From an uncultured Oscillospiraceae bacterium (GTDB lineage: Bacteria; Bacillota; Clostridia; Oscillospirales; Ruminococcaceae), in contig CAKTCT010000058.1 of assembly GCA_934539585.1 (NCBI GenBank), forward strand, positions 1 to 14,833: a DNA stretch of 14,833 nt, written 5' to 3'. The position numbers and the translations under genes were made by a program. Positions 1 to 8,005 of the stretch are shown one piece after another (the stretch's first letter is position 1; every line of letters begins with the position of its first letter). The notes under the pieces were generated by a model. It did not search any database. It had not been told where the DNA came from and was given only the letters and a program-made list of their open reading frames with translations.

Positions 1-96
1 TCATCTGTTTATCCATAATTTCATTATATCACATTTGGCACTATCTCGCTCCTTTTTCTGTGCGGTGTTGCCCTAATCCTATTCGACTATATCCCA

Positions 97-915
97 ATGG
101 CAGGCGCGCAAATTGCCTTTCGGAAGTTTGATTTCCGTTATGGAATCTGGCATAGCCCGTGGGTGGGATTTGAAAACTTCCGAAGATTTTTCAATTCCTA
201 TCAGTTTTGGGATATTTTGTACAACACTCTTTTCTTATCGGTTTATGGCTTAGCTGTTTCATTTCCGTTGCCCATCATCTTGGCGCTGCTGCTCAACTCC
301 TTTCCTGGAGTGCGCTTTAAAAAAGTGGTCCAAACGGTTTCGTATATTCCCCATTTCATCTCTACGGTTGTTGTGGTCGGCATGCTGATGCAGATATTTA
401 ACCCGCGTACAGGGGCAGTCGGAAATATCTACAGCCTGTTTACGGGCGGCATTATGAAGGATATTTTCGCCAGTCCTTCCGCGTTTCCCCATCTTTATGT
501 CTGGTCCGGAATCTGGCAAGGCATTGGGTGGAGCAGCATTATTTATATCGCCGCTTTGAGCAGCGTAGACACCGAACTCCATGAGGCAGCTCAGATCGAT
601 GGAGCCAGCCGGTTTCGGCGGGTGCTCCATATTGATTTGCCCTCCATTCTCCCTACGGCCACAATCATGCTGATTCTTTCTGCTGGCCGTGTGATGAGTG
701 TGGGATTTGAGAAGGTGTTTTTAATGCAGAACAGCCTGAATATCGGTGCCAGTGAGGTAATCTCTACCTATGTCTACAAGGTCGGCATGGTAATTGGCAC
801 AGGTGATTACTCATTTGCTACAGCGATTGGGCTGTTCAATTCCGTCATCAATTTCTGCCTGCTGGTTCTGGTGAATTTCATCTCAAGAAAACTCAGTGAA
901 ACCAGCCTTTGGTAA
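97..915 (+). CDS. ABC transporter permease, LplB/UgpA-type (5' end incomplete or frame-broken)
   Basis: Inner-membrane permease subunit of a carbohydrate-type ABC importer. It matches the LplB-type family by the opening IPMAGAQIAF, then SPWVGFENF, and a cytoplasmic EAA loop near residues 163-180 (EAAQIDGASRFRRVL followed by DLP) that contacts the ATPase. Several hydrophobic spans are visible. ATG 97 has no Shine-Dalgarno sequence, and homology clearly extends upstream: codons from about position 58 encode LILFDY, the end of the usual first membrane segment. That frame is stopped by TAA at 16-18, so the true start is either outside the window in another frame or lost by a frameshift. The family is usually about 300 residues and this open frame gives 272. 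It ends 19 bp before the next permease. The solute-binding protein and ATPase are not in the window. The substrate is unknown. Confidence 0.9.
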   Translation: MAGAQIAFRKFDFRYGIWHSPWVGFENFRRFFNSYQFWDILYNTLFLSVYGLAVSFPLPIILALLLNSFPGVRFKKVVQTVSYIPHFISTVVVVGMLMQIFNPRTGAVGNIYSLFTGGIMKDIFASPSAFPHLYVWSGIWQGIGWSSIIYIAALSSVDTELHEAAQIDGASRFRRVLHIDLPSILPTATIMLILSAGRVMSVGFEKVFLMQNSLNIGASEVISTYVYKVGMVIGTGDYSFATAIGLFNSVINFCLLVLVNFISRKLSETSLW

Positions 916-934
916 TGGAAGGAGGAGGAATTCA

Positions 935-1852
935 ATGTCTGATGCCAAGCTGCCTCATCGTCCCTCACACGTACGCACATCTCGAGCGGATCGAGTCTAC
1001 TATGCGATATCTGGAGTAGTGCTGGGAGTACTGCTGCTTCTTGTTGCCTATCCGATACTGTTTGTTCTATCTGCCTCCTTTTCTTCCGGCAATGCGGTGG
1101 CCACCGGTAAGGTATTGCTTTGGCCGGTGGAATTCAGCTTGGAGGGATATCGGGCCGTATTCCGCAATCCCAACATCGTCCAGGCGTTTGGTAATACCAT
1201 TCTTTACACCGTAGCAGGAACAGCGATCAATGTGGCCATGGTAATGATTGCCGCTTATCCGTTGTCCCGTCGGGATCTCAAGGGGCGGGGAATTTTGACC
1301 TTTCTGTTTACATTTACGATGTTTTTCAGTGGGGGCATGATTCCTACATATATCCAGATTCTGCGGCTGGGGCTGATGAACAACATTGGCGCTATGGTCC
1401 TTCCAGGGGCGCTGTCTGTGTACAACATGATTGTCGCCCGTACATTCATCCAGTCGAATATTCCCTATGATCTTTTTGAGGCGACCAGCATCGATGGCTG
1501 TAACGACCTTCAGTATCTGTTTTATATAGTGCTGCCCCTTTCTAAGGCGGTCATTGCAGTCATTGCGCTGTTTTCGGCAGTGGGGCATTGGAACTCCTAC
1601 TTCAGTGCGATGATTTATCTGAATGACCGGAACAAATTTCCTCTGCAGATCATTCTGCGGGAAATTCTGATCATGAACAAGGTAGACCTTTCTATGGTTA
1701 TGGATCCGGAAATGCAGATTGCCTTGGCTCATACCGCTGACGTCTTGAAGTATTCCCTTATCGTAGTGGCCACCGTGCCGATTCTTGTTGTTTATCCATT
1801 TGTACAGAAATATTTTGTAAAAGGTGTCATGGTAGGTTCTATTAAGGGCTGA
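935..1852 (+). CDS. ABC transporter permease, YtcP/AraQ-type carbohydrate permease
   Basis: Second permease subunit, pairing with the upstream LplB-type protein to form the membrane channel of a carbohydrate ABC importer. ATG 935 is chosen because AAGGAGGAGGAA lies just upstream at 919-930; an earlier in-frame start at 896 would lie inside the preceding gene and lacks such a site. The 305-residue protein has an N-terminal cytoplasmic stretch, a first membrane span near residues 27-48, and further spans. Its EAA loop is EATSIDGCNDLQYL from about residue 182, and the C-terminus ends KYFVKGVMVGSIKG, typical of YtcP/MalG-like subunits. The LplB-YtcP pair usually accompanies a lipoprotein binding component and often imports complex or modified saccharides. 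The actual cargo cannot be told from these sequences. Confidence 0.93.
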   Translation: MSDAKLPHRPSHVRTSRADRVYYAISGVVLGVLLLLVAYPILFVLSASFSSGNAVATGKVLLWPVEFSLEGYRAVFRNPNIVQAFGNTILYTVAGTAINVAMVMIAAYPLSRRDLKGRGILTFLFTFTMFFSGGMIPTYIQILRLGLMNNIGAMVLPGALSVYNMIVARTFIQSNIPYDLFEATSIDGCNDLQYLFYIVLPLSKAVIAVIALFSAVGHWNSYFSAMIYLNDRNKFPLQIILREILIMNKVDLSMVMDPEMQIALAHTADVLKYSLIVVATVPILVVYPFVQKYFVKGVMVGSIKG

Positions 1853-1870
1853 CACCGGAAAGGAACCTGT

Positions 1871-3217
1871 ATGCTGAAAGAACAGAAGTGGATTCGATAC
1901 GCCGGCGCGCTTGGCGTGGATTGGAAGGAAAGCTGGGAGGAAGGCCGCGACGTCGAATACCTGAAAGATATCTGTACTGCCGTGGCGGAAGCCTCGCGTT
2001 CTCACGAGGTAGAGGACCTGGCACATCTGATTGGGGAAAAGCTCCGCGCAGCACCGATGCGCCCGGATTATCCCTACAATGAACCGAACGATTTCGCCTC
2101 TATTCGGGCAGCTCGTCCGAAAACCGCACCGAAACTTCCGCAATTTCGTCCGGACCGGTATCAAGATCAACTGGAGGGCGCTTGGATAGGCCGCATAGCT
2201 GGATGTCTGCTCGGTAAACCAACCGAGGGCTTTAAACGCTGCCAGATTCAGGCCGTTTTGCAGCACACCGGCGACAAACCGTTATCTCACTATATCGCCC
2301 GTTCAGACCTGCCGGAAGATTTTGCACAAACGCAAGGCCTGAATCCCAAATGGTTTGAAAACCGTTTTTGGATTGACCGTTTGGAAGAAGCGGCGCCGGT
2401 AGATGACGATACCAACTATACTGTGTTCACCCTGAAGCTCATTGAAAACTACGGCCGGAACTTTACCCCCGATAATGTTTTAGAGGGCTGGATGGGGTGG
2501 ATTCCCATGCTCTCTACCTGCACGGCAGAACGGGTCGCCTATCGCAATGCCGCTGCCGGAATGTTGCCGCCCTCTACTGCGGTTTATCAAAATCCTTACC
2601 GCGAGCGGATTGGCGCGCAGATTCGTGGGGATTTGTTCGGATACATTTGTCCGGGAAATCCGGAATTGGCGGCGGAATACGCTTGGAGGGATGCCAGCAT
2701 TTCTCATGTTCATAATGGTATTTACGGAGAAATGTTCATCGCAGCCATGATTGCCGCAGCGGCTGTTACGGATGATGAACAGCTCATTTTGGACGCCGGG
2801 CTGGCCCAAATTCCGGAAAAATGCCGTCTGCGCCGGGATATCGATGCTGTTCGCAGCTGGTTCCGGGATGGACTTTCTGCAGATGCCGTCACCGACCGCG
2901 TCCACACCCTTTATAACGAATACGATGCCCATGAGTGGTGTCACACGATTTCAAACGCCATGATTGTAACGATGGCACTTCTGTTCTGCAAAAAAGATTT
3001 AGGTAAGGCTATCTGTCTGGCAGTGGAAGCTGCCTTTGACACTGACTGCAACGGTGCCACGGTTGGCTCCATTCTGGGGATTCTGCTGGGCAAGACAGGA
3101 ATTGACCCCTATTGGTACGAAACTTTTCACAGCCGTCTTTTCACAACAATCGTCGATTATACGGATGTGACAGTAGAACAGTTGGCTCAGCATACCTATG
3201 CGCTGGTGGAAGCATGA
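1871..3217 (+). CDS. ADP-ribosylglycohydrolase family protein
   Basis: Predicted cytoplasmic hydrolase of the ADP-ribosylglycohydrolase (ARH/DraG, PF03747) fold, which cleaves ribosyl N- or O-glycosidic bonds using two Mg ions. The core begins near residue 100 with LEGAWIGRIAGCLLG. The first metal motif is DDDTNYT, residues 178-184; the second is DTDCNGATVGSILG, starting at residue 390. These correspond to the family's DDT and GDTD motifs. At 448 residues it is longer than common ARH proteins (about 300); the extra is an N-terminal extension of about 95 residues plus insertions. ATG 1871 follows GGAAAGGA at a proper distance and lies 18 bp after the permease stop, so it is cotranscribed with the importer. 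That context suggests a small imported ribosyl or nucleoside-like glycoside rather than protein ADP-ribose, which is inference. Confidence 0.88.
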   Translation: MLKEQKWIRYAGALGVDWKESWEEGRDVEYLKDICTAVAEASRSHEVEDLAHLIGEKLRAAPMRPDYPYNEPNDFASIRAARPKTAPKLPQFRPDRYQDQLEGAWIGRIAGCLLGKPTEGFKRCQIQAVLQHTGDKPLSHYIARSDLPEDFAQTQGLNPKWFENRFWIDRLEEAAPVDDDTNYTVFTLKLIENYGRNFTPDNVLEGWMGWIPMLSTCTAERVAYRNAAAGMLPPSTAVYQNPYRERIGAQIRGDLFGYICPGNPELAAEYAWRDASISHVHNGIYGEMFIAAMIAAAAVTDDEQLILDAGLAQIPEKCRLRRDIDAVRSWFRDGLSADAVTDRVHTLYNEYDAHEWCHTISNAMIVTMALLFCKKDLGKAICLAVEAAFDTDCNGATVGSILGILLGKTGIDPYWYETFHSRLFTTIVDYTDVTVEQLAQHTYALVEA

Positions 3218-3241
3218 CGGACAGTGAAAGGATGTGCAGGC

Positions 3242-4309
3242 ATGAAGTGTTTCGATCCTTTGCTGCAAATCTTGGAGTATTTAGAGCAGAATCTGGATGC
3301 GGAAGCGATTGCGGCGGCCAGGGCCCGGGTCTCAGACTGCCTTTCCAAAAAAGCGCCGGGTATTTGCATTTCGCAGCGCTTGGCGGAACCGCCCGGGCTT
3401 CCCTTTGTCCGCCGCACTTTGGAAGAGGGGGCTCGAGATTTTCAGGTAATGCTCTATAATGAGCTGGTAGGCGTCTGCAGCACGATATGCCGTGGAGGGA
3501 TTCCCTCCATCCGTCCCAACTATGGCACTGGGATTCTGCCTTCACTGTTTGGGGCGAAAAGCCGCTATCTGGATTCCAACGAGCTTCCTTGGAGCAGTCC
3601 CGTAGATTCTGCGGCTCTGGCGGCATATGCGGATATGGAAATCGCTCCGCTGGATGCCGGTCTTGGGGAACGTATCTTTGAAACCTATCAGTTCTATAGG
3701 GAGACATTGGCTTCCTATCCCAATATAAAGCAGTGCGTCCCCTTTGCTCACGCAGATTTGCAGGGGCCTTTTGATGTATTGCATCTGCTGTGCGGCAATC
3801 AAATTTATTACGATTTGTACGATGAACCGGACCGCATACACGCCTTACTGGGTACGATTACTCGAACGTATATTGCCTTCCTGCGGAAAATGCAGCCGGA
3901 TACCGGGATTGGTCCGGGGGACTGCTGTTATCACTGGAATACGCTTTACCCCGGTCGAGCGGTGATTCGGGACGACAGCGCCGTAACATTGGGACGGGAA
4001 CACTATCTGGAATTTTCTTTGGCCTATATCCGCAGAATTATCCAGGCGGTGGGCGGTGCGTCCGTGCATTACTGCGGCGCAGATGCCATATGGCTACCGG
4101 ACCTGCTGAAAACAGAAGGCTTGCGCGGATTGAATTTCGGCTATGTTCCAAGCATGAAGGACAGCTATGGAACGGCGCTGATGGAACGGGCAGTCTCCTT
4201 GCGGGAAAACCGACCAATCAGCTTGGTCTCTTATCCGCTTTCGCAGGAGGATTTTGAAATTCTGCAGCGAGACAGAAGCTGGAGCGGCATTACCTGCTCC
4301 ATTTTATAA
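3242..4309 (+). CDS. Uroporphyrinogen decarboxylase-like protein (possible methyltransferase), divergent
   Basis: A 355-residue cytoplasmic protein with URO-D superfamily features: an internal DLQGPFDVLHLLCG segment, and a VHYCG motif with His276 and Cys278. These match the His-x-Cys zinc pair of MtaA/MtbA-type corrinoid methyltransferases rather than true haem-pathway decarboxylases. It ends abruptly at GITCSIL, so the usual C-terminal segment carrying the third Cys is missing. Cys352, four residues from the end, could serve instead, which is speculation. ATG 3242 is preferred over GTG 3224 because AAAGGA at 3227-3232 sits about nine bases upstream of it. The gene lies 24 bp after the ADP-ribosylglycohydrolase gene and 32 bp before a second, better-conserved URO-D-like gene. 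The reaction is unknown: methyl transfer, decarboxylation or another activity is possible. Confidence 0.78.
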   Translation: MKCFDPLLQILEYLEQNLDAEAIAAARARVSDCLSKKAPGICISQRLAEPPGLPFVRRTLEEGARDFQVMLYNELVGVCSTICRGGIPSIRPNYGTGILPSLFGAKSRYLDSNELPWSSPVDSAALAAYADMEIAPLDAGLGERIFETYQFYRETLASYPNIKQCVPFAHADLQGPFDVLHLLCGNQIYYDLYDEPDRIHALLGTITRTYIAFLRKMQPDTGIGPGDCCYHWNTLYPGRAVIRDDSAVTLGREHYLEFSLAYIRRIIQAVGGASVHYCGADAIWLPDLLKTEGLRGLNFGYVPSMKDSYGTALMERAVSLRENRPISLVSYPLSQEDFEILQRDRSWSGITCSIL

Positions 4310-4341
4310 TGTGATTCGTGTAACGAAGGGAAGTGCACATC

Positions 4342-5499
4342 ATGACCTCTCGGGAACGGTTGGCCGCCGTTCTGCGCGGCCAACCCACAGACTGTGTGCC
4401 GGTATCACCGGACACGTCCAATATGATACCGGCCCGAATGACTGGGAAGAGCTTTATCGACCTATATCTGTATGAGGAAATCCCCATGTGGCAGGCGTAT
4501 ATCAACTGCGTCCGGCATTTTGGCTTTGACGCATTGATGGATGGTAGCCTGCAGATACTCTTCGATGACTTGGATGCAGGACAACTGGAGCAGCAGGAAT
4601 ATATCGTTTATGAAGACAACAGAAAGATCATTACCCGGCGGGCACGGTCGGCAGGAGGAAAACTCTTTTGGAACGATACGGCGAGAATTTATACGCATGA
4701 CAATCCTCCGGCAAATGTTCACTATCAGACCATAGGCTTGGATGAAACTCCGATTACCTGGCGAAAGGTTGTAAAGCGCAGCAATTACCCCACCGGCGCA
4801 GCTCTTCTCCGCTTGGTAAAAGAGGAAATGGGGAGTCATGGTCTCGTTGGCATCACCTGCGGGACCAGCCTTTTGGTAAACAGTGAGCGTGCAGTTTACG
4901 ATTATTTCGATGATCCCGGAAAGTATATCCAGCGTCGAGATCAGAAACTGGAGTATTACGTCAAACGGTTTCAGCGGCTGATGAGTTTGGAAGTGAAGCC
5001 GGACTTTATCTGCACCGGCGGCTCCGGTTCACTGGTTTTTCAGACGGTGGAAATGTTTCGGGAACTGGCTCTCCCGATTGTCCAGACCATCACGCGGCTT
5101 TGCAAGGAGAACGGAATCCCATCTCACCTTCATTGCTGCGGTCCGGAGGCGGAAATGGTAAAAATCTGTGCGGAAGAGACGAATCTGACAGTAATCGATC
5201 CTCTGGAACTGCCTCCTATGGGCAACTGCGTTTTAAGGGAAATAAAAAAACTTTACGGTCAAAAATTGGTGCTGAAGGGAAATCTCCATACAACGGACGT
5301 TATGCTACTGGGAACCCCTGGGCAAGTGGCGGCTGCCAGCCGCCAGGCCATTGACGATGCGGCAGAAGGCGGACGATTCATCCTTTCTACCGGTGCTCAG
5401 TGCGGGCGGGATACCCCAGATGAGAACCTTTTTGCAATGATAGAAACAGCCCGAACCTATGGCAAATATCCCTTGACGAAAGAATCTGCGTCTATCTGA
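4342..5499 (+). CDS. Uroporphyrinogen decarboxylase family protein (MtaA/MtbA-like)
   Basis: A 385-residue URO-D superfamily protein. The N-terminus MTSRERLAAVLRGQPTDCVPV is the standard family opening. The motif HLHCCG holds His264 and Cys266, and STGAQCGRDTP holds Cys354, giving a plausible His-x-Cys...Cys zinc site as in corrinoid-dependent methyltransferases. True haem-pathway URO-D enzymes lack this zinc site. ATG 4342 was chosen because GAAGGGAAG at 4325-4333 is correctly placed for it and too close to the in-frame GTG 4333. It is the last gene of the importer operon, with a hairpin following. No corrinoid-binding protein or dedicated methyl donor enzyme is seen nearby, so assigning it to methyl transfer is inference from the zinc motif and family only. 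Confidence 0.88.
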   Translation: MTSRERLAAVLRGQPTDCVPVSPDTSNMIPARMTGKSFIDLYLYEEIPMWQAYINCVRHFGFDALMDGSLQILFDDLDAGQLEQQEYIVYEDNRKIITRRARSAGGKLFWNDTARIYTHDNPPANVHYQTIGLDETPITWRKVVKRSNYPTGAALLRLVKEEMGSHGLVGITCGTSLLVNSERAVYDYFDDPGKYIQRRDQKLEYYVKRFQRLMSLEVKPDFICTGGSGSLVFQTVEMFRELALPIVQTITRLCKENGIPSHLHCCGPEAEMVKICAEETNLTVIDPLELPPMGNCVLREIKKLYGQKLVLKGNLHTTDVMLLGTPGQVAAASRQAIDDAAEGGRFILSTGAQCGRDTPDENLFAMIETARTYGKYPLTKESASI

Positions 5500-5538
5500 T
5501 CGAAAAGCGCGGCATCCGCTCTTCAAAAGCGATCAACG

Positions 5539-5586
5539 AAAGGCACCTTCTGTTGTAGAATGAACCCTACAGCAGGAGGTGCCTTT
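5539..5586. terminator. Strong hairpin terminator, probably shared by converging operons
   Basis: A 20-bp uninterrupted stem: the left arm AAAGGCACCTTCTGTTGTAG at 5539-5558 pairs with 5567-5586, with two G-U wobbles if transcribed from one strand. The loop is eight bases. On the plus strand the stem ends in CCTTTATAT; on the minus strand it ends in CCTTTCGTT. It lies 39 bp after the URO-D-like gene stop and about 47 bp beyond the stop of the minus-strand DUF4015 gene, so it can terminate transcription in both directions. The U tract is short on both sides. Confidence 0.75.
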
Positions 5587-5633
5587 ATATCCACAAATAA
5601 TCGTTTTTCCGACAAGGGACCGCAACCCCAAGC

Positions 5634-6725
5634 TTACCCGATCAGATACTGATCAATCCCTTTTTCTTTCAGCAGCGGGAACTGCTCCTCCGACTGGATG
5701 GAGGGCACCAGGGTGTCCTTTCCGGCGGTAACGGCGTCCAGAATTTCCGCCTCCTGGCCCTGGACCAATAGGGGAGAGGTGTACTCCGTCTGGAAAACAT
5801 TGGCGCTGTCGGCGTAGAGCCGGTTGGCGGGCTCCAGATAGCCCTGGCCCTGGAACACCGGGATCACCGTTCCGCTGCGGCGGGCCGCGGCGCTGGTCAT
5901 CCGGTCCAGAACGTTCTGGAGGGCCTCCACGGCGGTCATGGTGTCCTTGTTGGGACCGAATCCCATTTCGTCCAGGTATCTGGTGTCCGGATACTGGAGG
6001 CCGCAGACGAAAATCCGCTCAAATCCGGCCCCGGCGATCTCCTCCGACAGGTCGGCGAGATAGTCCACCGCCGCCGGCATATAGGGGTTCAGCCAGGATT
6101 TCCCGCCCTTGTCGGCGGCCCGGTCCAGCCAGGTGACGCCTGCCTGATCCAGATAAAGGTAAGAGGTATCATAGGAAGAATGGGATGCAATATCGTCCTG
6201 GAGGGCGTAAATCCGCGCGGCGGGAATGAACCCTTTTTCCCGGATCAGCTCCGCCAGAGCGGCGGCGTCCAGGGCGTCGGGAGAGACGGCCTTGCAGGTC
6301 TGGGCCAGCTCCACGGCGGAGGTATACCAAAGGGTCCCGGAGCTGTCCTTCAGGTCCGCGGCAACGCAGTTGTACCGCTCCGTGTCCACGGTGTCCAGGA
6401 AGGCGGAGACCGCATCCAGGGAGGCCATGCTCTCCTTGGGGATGGCCACGGCATGGAGGGCGGTGCGGGCCGGGGGCTCCGGCTCGCTGGAGCTTTCCGG
6501 CTCCGAGGGGGCGGAGGATTCCGGCGGCAGGCTTTCCGTCTGGGACGAGGAGGGCTCCTCCGGCCGGTTGGCCAGATTTCCCACCGCTTTTGTCACACAA
6601 TAGCCCACAAACACCAGGGCGGCCAGAAGCAGGAGAAACAGGAGCGTTTTCCAGATCCGGGCCCGGCGGTATTTTTTGCTGGAATAGCCGTAGCGGTAGT
6701 GTTTGATTTTCCGTTGCTTTGCCAT
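5634..6725 (-). CDS. Membrane-anchored extracytoplasmic DUF4015 (putative glycoside hydrolase) protein
   Basis: A 363-residue protein with a basic N-terminus, one hydrophobic span near residues 25-45, a Ser/Pro/Glu-rich linker (about 53-87) and a C-terminal domain. That domain resembles the TIM-barrel DUF4015 putative glycosidase family (PF13200), visible in AADLKDSSGTLWY (122-134), ARIYALQD (170-177) and WLNPY (211-215). Topology suggests the enzyme domain faces outside. Where family members usually have an Asp-Tyr-x-Arg-Phe-Pro strand, this protein has CGLQYPDT (241-248), so the acidic residue expected there is absent and activity is uncertain. The start follows GGAGG six bases upstream. 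It is 25 bp downstream of the rnfA-like gene and probably in the same operon. Family assignment is from motif recall, not a search. Confidence 0.75.
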   Translation of the reverse strand: MAKQRKIKHYRYGYSSKKYRRARIWKTLLFLLLLAALVFVGYCVTKAVGNLANRPEEPSSSQTESLPPESSAPSEPESSSEPEPPARTALHAVAIPKESMASLDAVSAFLDTVDTERYNCVAADLKDSSGTLWYTSAVELAQTCKAVSPDALDAAALAELIREKGFIPAARIYALQDDIASHSSYDTSYLYLDQAGVTWLDRAADKGGKSWLNPYMPAAVDYLADLSEEIAGAGFERIFVCGLQYPDTRYLDEMGFGPNKDTMTAVEALQNVLDRMTSAAARRSGTVIPVFQGQGYLEPANRLYADSANVFQTEYTSPLLVQGQEAEILDAVTAGKDTLVPSIQSEEQFPLLKEKGIDQYLIG

Positions 6726-6750
6726 GGCGAACCTCCGTGAAATGAATTTG

Positions 6751-7362
6751 CTAGATGGACAGCTCGTGCCCGATGAGGCCGTAAAAGGCCAGAGAAAGGA
6801 TGCCGACGTAGATCAGGGTGATGGGGAAGCCCCGGAAGGCCGGGGGAATCTTGTCGCTGTTCAGCCGGTCGTAGCCGATGGAGATGAGGTAGGAGGCCAG
6901 GATGAAGCCGATCCCCACCCCCAGCCCGAAGGCGATGTGGCCGCTGAGCCCGTACTTGCTGCTGAGAAAGAGCCCCCCGAACACCGCGCCGTTAAAGGCG
7001 GACAGGTGGATCATGGGCCGGACCTGTTCATTATATTTCCGCAGGAACCGGGAGCAGAACAGCAAAATCGCGATGTAGACCAGTCCCACGATCATAACGT
7101 AAAAAAGCGGCGTCATATAATAGGCGTAGCGGAGCCGCTGAATCCGCTTGTCCGCAAAGTAGGTCAGGACCGAGGACAGGGTGGCGATGACCGTCAGGAT
7201 CAGGCCGAACTGCCAGATGCTGTACCGCTTGCGGATGATGAACAGGGAAGCGCTGGTGCCCAGAGCCCGGGTGAAGATGATGTTCTGCACGAAAATGGCC
7301 ACCACCGCCACCGACGCGATCTGCATAGCCGTATCCTTGACGAGAATCCAGAAACTATTCAT
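6751..7362 (-). CDS. rnfA: RnfA-like (RnfA/NqrE family) membrane protein lacking cluster cysteines
   Basis: A 203-residue polytopic membrane protein of the RnfA/RnfE/NqrD/NqrE family (PF02508). Family landmarks are FVQNIIFTRALGTS at 24-37, a conserved Asn-x-Ala-Val-x-Gly segment at 124-129, and PPAFRGFPITLI followed by GILSLAFYGL near the C-terminus. In ordinary RnfA the first landmark carries a Cys (LGLCPF) and the second reads NCAVLG; each Cys helps hold the [2Fe-2S] cluster inside the membrane. Here the matching positions are Ser37 and Gly125. The only Cys (103) is elsewhere. The start overlaps the end of the rnfE-like gene by 8 bp, indicating translational coupling. Calling it RnfA is a family placement; electron transfer through it looks unlikely. 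Confidence 0.85.
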   Translation of the reverse strand: MNSFWILVKDTAMQIASVAVVAIFVQNIIFTRALGTSASLFIIRKRYSIWQFGLILTVIATLSSVLTYFADKRIQRLRYAYYMTPLFYVMIVGLVYIAILLFCSRFLRKYNEQVRPMIHLSAFNGAVFGGLFLSSKYGLSGHIAFGLGVGIGFILASYLISIGYDRLNSDKIPPAFRGFPITLIYVGILSLAFYGLIGHELSI

Positions 7363-8005
7363 GACGGGCCGCCTCCTTTTTCTTGATGGGCTTTCGCAGG
7401 AAGTTCCGGAGCTTCTGAATCCCCGCCGACAAAAATCCCACCAGCAGGAACCCGCCGAAGGGCAGCAGCACGCCGGGGACCGTGAACTCTATCCCCTCCA
7501 TGGGCTGCCCCAGAAGCGCGCCCTTGCCCAGGACCTCCCGGAGGGCCCCCACGCCGCAGGCCGCCGCCGCGAAGCCCAGGGCCGCGGTGATCAGCTGGGC
7601 CAGCATCACGAAGAAGCGCTCCTGGTGGTACCGGGACTCGCTTTTCTGGACGATGAGGGAGTTGGTCACCAGCAGGGGCAGGTAGATGCCCAGGTTGAAA
7701 ATGGACTCGGGGAACCGCCGCTCCAGCAGCATGGCCGCCGGGATGAACAGCAGCGCCGCCACCATGGCGTTGGCGATGACCCGGATGGTGTACGGAATCT
7801 TCCGGGGGAGGAAAAAGGTCAGCAGGATGCTGAGCACCGTGATAAAGGCAAAGGCGACGGACAGGGCCAGGGCGTTGGCCAGGGTGTTGCAGGTGACGAT
7901 GACCGGCGCGATGACCAGCCCCCGTTCCAGCACGGGGTTGTTGAGAAGGAACTGGTCGAATTTCTCGATAGCGTTCCGGTGGGATTGGTAAAACCGACGG
8001 ATCAT
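7355..8005 (-). CDS. rnfE: RnfE-like (RnfE/NqrD family) membrane protein lacking cluster cysteines
   Basis: A 216-residue polytopic membrane protein of the RnfE/NqrD family. It begins MIRRFYQSHRNAIEKF, has the family's NNPVL opening to the first span, LGIYLPLLVTNS at 105-116, and GALREVLGKGALLG, which matches the RnfE Leu-Arg-Glu-Ile-x-Gly-x-Gly loop. Two cluster Cys are replaced: ordinary RnfE has LCPLL and VTNC, and this protein has IAPVI (Ala33) and VTNS (Ser116). Cys39 is present but about five residues away from the usual position. ATG 8005 is chosen because it overlaps the rnfD-like stop as ATGA and follows AAAGGAG. A longer open frame runs upstream to 8299 but would lie inside rnfD in another frame. 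It is the middle gene of an rnfD-rnfE-rnfA-like run. Confidence 0.86.
   Translation of the reverse strand: MIRRFYQSHRNAIEKFDQFLLNNPVLERGLVIAPVIVTCNTLANALALSVAFAFITVLSILLTFFLPRKIPYTIRVIANAMVAALLFIPAAMLLERRFPESIFNLGIYLPLLVTNSLIVQKSESRYHQERFFVMLAQLITAALGFAAAACGVGALREVLGKGALLGQPMEGIEFTVPGVLLPFGGFLLVGFLSAGIQKLRNFLRKPIKKKEAARHE

Noticed and set aside
1067..2266. A 399-codon minus-strand frame
   Set aside because: Antisense to the YtcP-type permease and the ADP-ribosylglycohydrolase-like gene; no motif, and it spans the junction of two real genes.
5539..5586. The long hairpin as a riboswitch, attenuator or small RNA gene
   Set aside because: It lies after two converging operons, not ahead of a gene, and has no further conserved structure; a terminator is the simplest reading.
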